Program-made: the position numbers and the translations under genes
The notes under the pieces: generated by a model
What the model saw: only the letters and a program-made list of their open reading frames with translations
Told to the model about the DNA's origin: nothing
The model's database searches: none
Source of the DNA: JACPLA01 sp035291905
GTDB lineage: Bacteria > Bacteroidota > Ignavibacteria > UBA10030
DNA: 5,180 nucleotides
Assembly: GCA_035291905.1 (NCBI GenBank)
Contig: DATDRF010000141.1
Span: 1-5,180, forward strand
Reading direction: 5' to 3'
Shown here: positions 1 to 5,180 of the stretch, piece by piece
Layout: the number at the start of each line of letters is the position of its first letter
How positions within the stretch are numbered: position 1 is the first letter of the stretch

Positions 1-187
1 CACGCAGGTCACGTATGTCGAGAAAGGATCGTTTGAAGTCCAGATTGGCGGAGCGAAACGCATCCTTCGGTCCGGCGACTGCTACTTCATTCCTCCCAAC
101 ATCGAGCATGGAGTGGTGGCCCTCGAAGATTCGACTCTCGTCGACGTCTTCGCCCCGATGAGAGAAGATTTTCTCAAGAAGAAATGA
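1..187 (+). CDS. kdgF: KdgF-like cupin, 3' end only (unsaturated uronate ketonisation)
   Basis: Partial gene cut by the window start; the readable frame begins at base 2 and gives 61 residues before tandem TGA TGA stops (185-190). The fragment is the C-terminal half of a single-domain cupin. Cupin motif 2 is clear (GDCYFIPPNIEHG, residues 25-37), with H36 as the expected metal ligand. Q2 sits where KdgF proteins carry the Gln ligand of a His-His-Gln-His site, so the two upstream His ligands would lie just outside the window. The end, DVFAPMRED (48-56), keeps the Asp-x-Phe-x3-Arg pattern reported as catalytic in KdgF. KdgF speeds conversion of 4,5-unsaturated uronates, released by polysaccharide lyases, into linear ketonised sugars in the cytoplasm. 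The neighbouring uronate-type transporter and two lyases fit this role. A generic sugar-binding cupin is the alternative. Cupin assignment is firm; KdgF function is likely. Confidence 0.8.
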   Translation, partial: TQVTYVEKGSFEVQIGGAKRILRSGDCYFIPPNIEHGVVALEDSTLVDVFAPMREDFLKKK

Positions 188-219
188 TGACAAGAGGCGC
201 ACACTCACCGCACTAGTTC

Positions 220-238
220 GGAGATTCCAGACGAAATG
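220..238 (+). promoter_or_regulatory. Ribosome binding site and ATG start of the MFS gene
   Basis: GGAG at 220-223 lies 12 nt before the ATG at 236, a slightly long but usable spacing. The 48-bp gap between the cupin stop and this ATG shows no convincing -35/-10 pair and no hairpin with a T-run, so the transporter is probably read from the same transcript as the cupin. Confidence 0.45.
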
Positions 239-1519
239 AGCACTACCAGGACATTGAAGGGGCTTCGCTGGTGGATTATCGGCCTCATCGGGGCGGCAAC
301 GGTCATCAATTATATCGACCGCACATCCCTGGCCGTCATGTGGCCCGATATCTCCAAAGATCTGGACCTGACGAAAGACCAGTACGCGACGATCGTCTCG
401 GCCTTCATGATTGCCTACGCCTTCGGACAGGCACTCTCGGGGAAGTTCCTTGATTGGATAGGGACGCGAATCGGCTTTGTCGCCTCCATTGCCGTCTGGT
501 CAACTGCTTGTGCTCTTCACAGTGTCTCGCGAGGGATAATGAGTTTCTCGGCCTTCAGAGGCCTTCTGGGCCTTAGCGAGGCGGGCAACTGGCCCGGCGC
601 CACAAAGGCCAGTGCGGAGTGGTTCCCCATCAAGGAAAGGGCATTCGCACAGGGCATCTTCAACGCCGGGGCTTCACTCGGTGCCGTAATCTCGGCTCCT
701 CTTATTGCCCTTCTTTACCTCACGTTCGGATGGCAGGCAACCTTCCTCATTGTTGCGGCGTTGGGCTTCCTTTGGATTATCCCGTGGTGGATCATCAATC
801 GTTCCGATCCGGGGGAACACCCATGGATAAGCACGGAAGAAAGGCAATACATCCTCACCGGACAGAAACCGGCGACGGTGGTTGCGGAAACCCGGGTGCC
901 GACCTGGGGTGAGCTTCTCACATACAAAGAGAGCTGGTCCGTGATTGTCTCGAGATTCTTCCTGGATCCAATCTGGTGGCTCTTCGTCAATTGGCTTCCG
1001 ATCTACCTGGCGGAGGAGTTCGGATTTGAGATAAAGGATATCGGGCTGTTCGCATGGGTCCCCTACCTTGGTGCCGCAATCGGGAGCCTCGTCGGAGGCT
1101 GGTGGTCCGGACACATGATTGGAAAAGGATGGAGTGCCAACAAGGCCCGCAAATGGGCGATCGTGGCAGGCAGCCTCCTGACGTTTCCGGCGTTCATCTT
1201 CGCGGCTTTTGCCGACTCGCCCCTTGCAGCGGTTCTCATCATTGCTGTGGTTCTTTGCGGATTCCAGGTGATGATCAATAACATCCAAACCCTGCCGAGT
1301 GACCTCTTCTCGGGTAAGTCCGTGGGCTCTCTGGCGGGCATGGGGGGAATGAGCGCTGTGTTCGGCGTACTGGTCTTCAGCACGTGGCTGATTCCTGCAA
1401 TCAGCGAAGTAAGTTACATGCCTGTGTTTCTGATGGGTGCTTCCCTCGTTCCTGTCGGAGTGGGAGCGGTGTTTTTCTTTGGACGGCAGATTAGAAGAGT
1501 GGAGTTGAAGAAATTGTGA
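236..1519 (+). CDS. MFS transporter, ExuT-like hexuronate / anion:cation symporter family
   Basis: A 427-residue inner-membrane protein of the length usual for 12-helix MFS symporters. Helix 1 runs into NYIDRTSLAV (25-34), a hallmark of the anion:cation symporter group (ExuT, GarP, DgoT). The loop between helices 2 and 3 carries a motif-A-like GKFLDWIGTRIG (69-80). GLSEAGNWPGATKA (112-125) and ERAFAQGIFNAGASLGAV (134-151) are also typical of hexuronate/galactonate carriers. A hydrophilic central loop (about 190-235) separates the halves. The C-half has DPIWWLFVNWLPIYL (244-258) and QTLPSDLFSGKSVGSLAG, both family-typical. It probably couples proton influx to uptake of mono-uronates, unsaturated uronates or their keto derivatives. 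The nearby cupin and lyases support that substrate class; the exact sugar cannot be read from the sequence. The 3' end overlaps the next start by 4 bp. Confidence 0.9.
   Translation: MSTTRTLKGLRWWIIGLIGAATVINYIDRTSLAVMWPDISKDLDLTKDQYATIVSAFMIAYAFGQALSGKFLDWIGTRIGFVASIAVWSTACALHSVSRGIMSFSAFRGLLGLSEAGNWPGATKASAEWFPIKERAFAQGIFNAGASLGAVISAPLIALLYLTFGWQATFLIVAALGFLWIIPWWIINRSDPGEHPWISTEERQYILTGQKPATVVAETRVPTWGELLTYKESWSVIVSRFFLDPIWWLFVNWLPIYLAEEFGFEIKDIGLFAWVPYLGAAIGSLVGGWWSGHMIGKGWSANKARKWAIVAGSLLTFPAFIFAAFADSPLAAVLIIAVVLCGFQVMINNIQTLPSDLFSGKSVGSLAGMGGMSAVFGVLVFSTWLIPAISEVSYMPVFLMGASLVPVGVGAVFFFGRQIRRVELKKL
1501..1519 (+). promoter_or_regulatory. Coupled GTG start overlapping the upstream stop
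   Basis: The transporter's TGA (1517-1519) overlaps the GTG start (1516-1518) of the lyase as GTGA. A GGAG at 1501-1504 is 11 nt upstream and a GAAG at 1507-1510 is 5 nt upstream. GTG is preferred over later in-frame GTG codons because only it keeps the basic n-region (K2, R4, R7) of the signal peptide. The arrangement suggests translational coupling. Confidence 0.65.
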
Positions 1520-4134
1520 AAGCGCGAGTTTTTCGTTCTTGTGTCGGCGTGGTGATCGTTCTTTCAGGGTTGGTCCTGCCGGGATCCGCCCAAAGCATCT
1601 ATGACGGGTATGACGGATTCACGGTCTCGACGACGCCTGTCCTGCCCGGAGCAGAAGTGCATCCGACACTGTGGTTCACCGCCGATGGAGTTGCTGCGAT
1701 CAAGAGTAAGAAGGATATCAGTGCCTACGGTTCAACGATATGGAACACGATCACGTCGAACGTGAACACATACAAAACAAGAACCGCTTCAAGCCAGACA
1801 ACCAGTCATCGCCCCCGGATGGCGAAATACTGCGCGTTCGGATGGATCATGAACGGAGATACGACAGCAAGAAACAAGGCGATTGAAGCACTCCTCGTTG
1901 CCTTTGACAATGTTCCGAGAACTGCGAGCAGCGTGAACTTCGGCGACACCTACGATGAGATCTACAGGGCGACATGGCTGCAGAACTACTGCGTCGCTTA
2001 TGACTGGGTCCGAGACCAATTGACAGATGATCAGGATTCAACGATTCGCGCGAAGCTGCTGTGGGAGACCGCGCTGCTTCGAAACCACATGGTCGACAGC
2101 GTCCGTTATGCACCGCGCCCGCACAACCACCGGTCGAAACCCGCGTATGCAGTCGGAACCGCCGCGTTGACGTTTTCCGCGGACAGTCGTGCGGCCGGGT
2201 GGCTGCAATTTGCGTTGACGCAGCAAAACACGGTGACAAAGTACATGTTCAGCTCCGACGGGCTCAACCGGGAAGGCTCACATTATAATGTCTACAGCCT
2301 TGTGAATGCTCTCCCATTCATGTGGCATTATTGGAACGTCTCGGGCGTTGACCTTTTCCCGGCATATCAACCGATGTTCGAATATCCCGTCAAAGTGCGG
2401 AGCAGCAAAGGGTGGATGCCCAATATCGAGGACGGCTACGTCAAGCCCTACCCGACACACATGGGTGCGGCGATGTATCTGTCGGCTCAAACTGACCTGC
2501 ACCCCACAGAGCCGCTGGCCGGGATTCTTCAGTGGAACTGGTTCAACACGTCATTCCCGACGACGAGCTACACCGGGGCTACCAATGATGTGACCTGGGA
2601 TATTGATGAGTTCATCACGTTTGATCCGTCCATCCCTCAAGTGATGCCTGAGTTTCCGCCGACCATTCAGATGCACAACGGCCAGGTGGTGTTCCGCGGT
2701 AATTCTTCGTTTGCCCAGCCGGTGGAACGATACCTTCTCTTCCACGGGGTGGCTGAGTCGGACAATCACCAGCATCCCGACCTTCTGAGCTACGTTCTTG
2801 AGTATCAGGGGACAATCCTGGCGACCGACGGCGGTTATGGTGCGAGCGGATTTTCCGATCCGCTGCGGTCGTGGTACATCTCAAACGAATCTCATAATGT
2901 CGTCACCGTGAACGGCACGGGTCCGCAGGACTGGTCACCGAACGTCCGCCCGACGGATCTCCATTTTGTCCGGTCGTCGGTTGCAGACTTCGCCGAGAAG
3001 AAAGCAAAGACCGTTGCAGGCGAAGTTCGCAGAGGGATTCTTTTTCCGGGGAGAGAATACTGGATCGTCTATGATATCGGAACAGGCCTCAGCAGCGCGA
3101 CCTATCGATTGAATGTCCACGGGCGCGGGACACTGGACACGTTGGGGAACAGACTGACATGGACCGTTGGAGCCGACACGTATGGACCGGCCGCCCGGCT
3201 TCATTCGTTTGTCCTGGGCTCGAAATCCCCTGTTTTTGTGATAAAGAGCGGCTACACGAGCCTTTTCAAGGATCAGGTTGCGCAGTCATGGGTTGAGGCG
3301 GCACAATCCGGCGACAGTGTCATGTTCATGCATGCTCTCGTTCCCGGCTCTTCGACCTCGCTATTTCCCTCAGTCACCGACAGGAGTACTCAAAACGCTC
3401 TGGCGTTCTCGGTCGACGGCGTGACGGATACGTCTCAGTTCGTGCTACAGAAAAGAGCCGGTGATCTCGCGATGGGACAACTGAACAGCGACGGAATTCT
3501 TGTCTGGACCCATCATTCCGGCACGTCGCTCAACCGTTGGTTCGTCAATGAGGCGACTCATTTCGATTGGAACGGAAGAAGAGTGCTTGAGAGCGAACAC
3601 CCCGTGACGTTAGCGGCAGATCTTTCAGTCCCGGGATTTCATGATCTTCACTTCGAACAAGTGGCACAACCGACGATAGTGACTCTTCGCCATCTCTGGA
3701 CCTCGGATACAGTCGAGGCAGTGGAGCTTAACGGGGATCCCGTTTCGTTTGCAACAAATTCCGACGGTGGTGTCACATTCTCATTGACTGGCGGCGGACT
3801 TCTCCGGCTCCACGCAGATGCCACAACTAATAAGGAGGGCACTCCGGAAATGCCGTCGAGGTTTGGGCTTGAAGCGAATTATCCGAATCCCTTCAATCCC
3901 TCGACGAAGCTTCGGTTCACCATTACCGGTGCGGCACATACGGGCCTGACGGTCTACAACACACTCGGGCAAAGAGTGCGTCTCCTGTTTGATGGAGAGG
4001 CAGGACCCGGCGTTTATGAACGAATGTGGGATGGAAGGGATGAACAGGGAGGAGTCGCAGCATCCGGTGTCTACATTTTTGAGTTGAGGAGCGGGTCGAA
4101 TGTACAAAGGATGAAAGGTATCCTTCTCAAGTAA
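1516..4134 (+). CDS. Secreted heparinase II/III-family polysaccharide lyase with T9SS-type sorting domain
   Basis: An 872-residue exported enzyme predicted to cleave a uronate-containing polysaccharide by beta-elimination. Residues 1-25 are a signal peptide (basic n-region, VVIVLSGLVL core, cleavage after GSA). About 49-370 resembles the alpha/alpha-toroid of heparinase II/III and oligoalginate lyases, opening with HPTLWFTADG. A beta-sandwich region follows (about 385-770), then the sorting domain (783-872). Candidate catalytic residues match the heparinase II/PL17 pattern: N204-H205 in PHNHR, Y257 in REGSHYNVY, and H418 in DNHQHPD. Candidate metal ligands are H420, D438 (ATDGGYG) and H460 (ESHNVVTVNG). 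These pairings are by motif, not alignment. I cannot assign a PL family (PL12, PL15, PL17, PL21 or an unclassified clade). It is longer than typical family members chiefly because of the C-terminal sorting domain. Coupled to the transporter upstream and 1 bp from a second lyase. Fold assignment is confident; the substrate is not. Confidence 0.88.
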   Translation: MKARVFRSCVGVVIVLSGLVLPGSAQSIYDGYDGFTVSTTPVLPGAEVHPTLWFTADGVAAIKSKKDISAYGSTIWNTITSNVNTYKTRTASSQTTSHRPRMAKYCAFGWIMNGDTTARNKAIEALLVAFDNVPRTASSVNFGDTYDEIYRATWLQNYCVAYDWVRDQLTDDQDSTIRAKLLWETALLRNHMVDSVRYAPRPHNHRSKPAYAVGTAALTFSADSRAAGWLQFALTQQNTVTKYMFSSDGLNREGSHYNVYSLVNALPFMWHYWNVSGVDLFPAYQPMFEYPVKVRSSKGWMPNIEDGYVKPYPTHMGAAMYLSAQTDLHPTEPLAGILQWNWFNTSFPTTSYTGATNDVTWDIDEFITFDPSIPQVMPEFPPTIQMHNGQVVFRGNSSFAQPVERYLLFHGVAESDNHQHPDLLSYVLEYQGTILATDGGYGASGFSDPLRSWYISNESHNVVTVNGTGPQDWSPNVRPTDLHFVRSSVADFAEKKAKTVAGEVRRGILFPGREYWIVYDIGTGLSSATYRLNVHGRGTLDTLGNRLTWTVGADTYGPAARLHSFVLGSKSPVFVIKSGYTSLFKDQVAQSWVEAAQSGDSVMFMHALVPGSSTSLFPSVTDRSTQNALAFSVDGVTDTSQFVLQKRAGDLAMGQLNSDGILVWTHHSGTSLNRWFVNEATHFDWNGRRVLESEHPVTLAADLSVPGFHDLHFEQVAQPTIVTLRHLWTSDTVEAVELNGDPVSFATNSDGGVTFSLTGGGLLRLHADATTNKEGTPEMPSRFGLEANYPNPFNPSTKLRFTITGAAHTGLTVYNTLGQRVRLLFDGEAGPGVYERMWDGRDEQGGVAASGVYIFELRSGSNVQRMKGILLK
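3862..4131 (+). other. FlgD-like / type IX secretion C-terminal sorting domain
   Basis: Residues 783-872 of the lyase form a 90-residue Ig-like module. It starts FGLEANYPNPFNPST (783-797), has a central VYNTLGQRV strand, then WDGRDEQGGVAASGVYIFEL, and ends QRMKGILLK. This order (YPNPFNP, lGq.v, G.Y...wdg.d..g..v.sGvYfy.l, ...k.lLlK) is the usual form of the C-terminal signal for export through the T9SS in Ignavibacteria and neighbouring lineages. It predicts that the lyase is released outside the cell or tethered to its surface. No T9SS gene is in the window, so the route is inferred. Confidence 0.85.
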
Positions 4135-4135
4135 C

Positions 4136-5180
4136 ATGATTCATGGCAAACATATTCTGACAACGCTGGTGTTGTGTTCCGCACTGTCCGTCAGTGCGAG
4201 ATCACAGTCTGTCATTCACTACAGTGTTGACGAGTTGACCCGAGTTCGTGAAGCGCTGAAATCGGGAGACAGGGAAGCAGGACGATTTGCAGATGCGTTG
4301 TTGAAGCGGGGGAAGAAAGCACTCAAGGCTGTCCCGAAATCCATCACGACAAAAGAGGCGATCCCGCCGAGCGGCGACAAGCGCGATTACATGAGTCAGG
4401 GACGGTACTGGTGGGCGGATCCGTCAAAACCCGACGGCCTGCCCTACATCCGGCGCGATGGAGAAACGAATCCCGAGATCGAGCGCATGCCGGATCATAC
4501 GCTTCTGAATGAGACCATTCACCAGGTTCAGGTTCTCACTCTCTCCTATGTCTTGAGCGGCGAAGCCGCTTACGCGAAGAAAGCGGTCGAGTTTCTCAAA
4601 GTGTGGTTTCTCGATGACAGTACCCGCATGAATCCCAACATGAACTTCGCACAGGGCATTCCGGGGCGAAGCGCGGGACGCGGTGTGGGGATCATCGATG
4701 GGCGGAGATTTTCCTCGTTGACGGATATTGTCACCATCCTTGCCTCTTCACCCGAGATGAACTCCGACGAAACGGCAAGATTGCGGAGATGGTTTTCGGA
4801 ATACTATGATTGGCTGCGCAACAGCAAGAACGGAAAAGATGAAGAGGATGCCCGGAATAATCATGGAACATGGTACGATGATCAGGCGGTCTCGATCGCG
4901 CTGTTTCTGGGCAAGAATGAGGATGCCAGGGAGATCCTCAATCGGGCAAAGGAAAAGCGCATTGCTGCCCAGATTGAACCCGATGGTTCGCAGCCGGAGG
5001 AACTTGCCAGAACGGTATCCTGGGATTATTCACTCTTCAACCTTGAAGCACACTTTCTTCTGGCAAGCCTGGGAGATCGGGCCGGCGTAGATCTTTGGAA
5101 GTACGAAACAAGCGACGGGAGGTCGCTCCTGAAGGCTCTTGATTGGCTCCTCCCTGTATTTCGCGGCGATCGGAAATGGA
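4136..5180 (+). CDS. Secreted alginate lyase superfamily protein (PF05426-like), 5' part, open at window end
   Basis: The frame starts at ATG 4136, 1 bp after the previous stop, and stays open for 348 codons to the window end. Residues 1-21 look like a signal peptide (LTTLVLCSALSVSA core, cleavage near SVSA/RS), so the mature enzyme is probably periplasmic or exported. Landmarks of the alginate lyase superfamily are YWWADPSKPDGLPYIRRDGE (91-110) with NPE after it, AQGIPGRSAGRGVGIIDGRR (172-191), NNHGTWYDDQ (241-250) and DGSQPEELARTVSWDYSLFN (283-302). N242/H243, R292 and Y298 fall at nearly the same spacing as Asn/His, Arg and Tyr of the PL5 lyase A1-III active site, so beta-elimination of a polyuronate is likely. 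Related proteins include alginate and glucuronan lyases (PL5, PL38); the family cannot be fixed here. Upstream Shine-Dalgarno sequence is poor (AAAGG at 4114-4118, 17 nt away), suggesting coupling to the previous gene. Any C-terminal sorting domain would lie beyond the window. Confidence 0.87.
   Translation, partial: MIHGKHILTTLVLCSALSVSARSQSVIHYSVDELTRVREALKSGDREAGRFADALLKRGKKALKAVPKSITTKEAIPPSGDKRDYMSQGRYWWADPSKPDGLPYIRRDGETNPEIERMPDHTLLNETIHQVQVLTLSYVLSGEAAYAKKAVEFLKVWFLDDSTRMNPNMNFAQGIPGRSAGRGVGIIDGRRFSSLTDIVTILASSPEMNSDETARLRRWFSEYYDWLRNSKNGKDEEDARNNHGTWYDDQAVSIALFLGKNEDAREILNRAKEKRIAAQIEPDGSQPEELARTVSWDYSLFNLEAHFLLASLGDRAGVDLWKYETSDGRSLLKALDWLLPVFRGDRKW

Noticed and set aside
188..235. 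Possible promoter or terminator between the cupin and the transporter
   Set aside because: No recognisable -35/-10 pair and no stem-loop with a T-run; the only palindrome is a trivial 6-base ACTAGT.
674..1288. 204-residue minus-strand open frame inside the transporter gene
   Set aside because: It lies wholly antisense to a clear MFS gene, has low-complexity charged composition, no recognisable domain and no ribosome site; it is a by-product of the codon bias of the real gene.
1847..2239. 130-residue minus-strand open frame inside the heparinase-fold lyase
   Set aside because: Antisense to the conserved toroid region including N204-H205; composition rich in Arg, Ser and Cys and no protein-like motif.
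4109..4123. Small inverted repeat GGAT...ATCC near the end of the large lyase
   Set aside because: Only a 4-bp stem inside coding sequence, without a T-run; expected by chance.
3781..4137. 118-residue minus-strand open frame over the sorting domain
   Set aside because: It is the reverse of a highly conserved C-terminal domain, and its own sequence shows no signal or family features.
4163..4192. Possible lipoprotein signal (Cys14 in the start of the second lyase)
   Set aside because: The residue before the Cys is Leu (LVLC), which does not fit a lipobox needing a small residue at -1; a standard signal peptidase I site near SVSA fits better.
4806..5090. 94-residue plus-strand open frame inside the last gene
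   Set aside because: Out of frame with the continuous lyase frame from 4136 that holds NNHGTWYDDQ and the Arg/Tyr block; its translation is Met/Arg-rich and unlike a real protein.

Overview
The window looks like part of a polyuronide-degradation operon from a bacterium of the FCB (Fibrobacterota-Chlorobiota-Bacteroidota) superphylum. The best taxonomic clue is the C-terminus of the large secreted enzyme: a FlgD-like/type IX secretion (T9SS) sorting domain that opens with NYPNPFNPST and ends in a basic, hydrophobic tail. This style is common in Ignavibacteria and related lineages. By eye the DNA is moderately GC-rich. The taxon is an inference from that one domain.

Layout: four genes lie head to tail on the + strand and fill almost the whole window. 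(1) Positions 1-187 hold the 3' end of a small cupin of KdgF type. (2) Positions 236-1519 hold a 12-helix MFS transporter of the hexuronate/anion:cation symporter (ExuT-like) type. (3) Positions 1516-4134 hold an 872-residue secreted heparinase II/III-fold polysaccharide lyase with a T9SS-type sorting domain. (4) From 4136 to the window end runs the 5' part of a second secreted lyase, of the alginate lyase (PF05426-like) superfamily, still open at position 5180. The gaps are 48 bp, a 4-bp overlap (GTGA) and 1 bp. I see no credible promoter, terminator, RNA gene, repeat, mobile element or CRISPR array. The operon starts before and ends after the window.

How the genes probably work together: the two exported lyases would cleave a uronate-containing polysaccharide by beta-elimination, giving 4,5-unsaturated uronates. 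The MFS protein would bring mono-uronates across the inner membrane. The KdgF-like cupin would turn the unsaturated uronate into its linear keto form for entry to the KDG pathway. Alginate is the most obvious substrate because the same four kinds of gene occur in alginate loci of marine Bacteroidota. Glucuronan, ulvan, pectic or glycosaminoglycan-type polymers cannot be excluded from sequence alone. No SusC/SusD pair is visible in this window.
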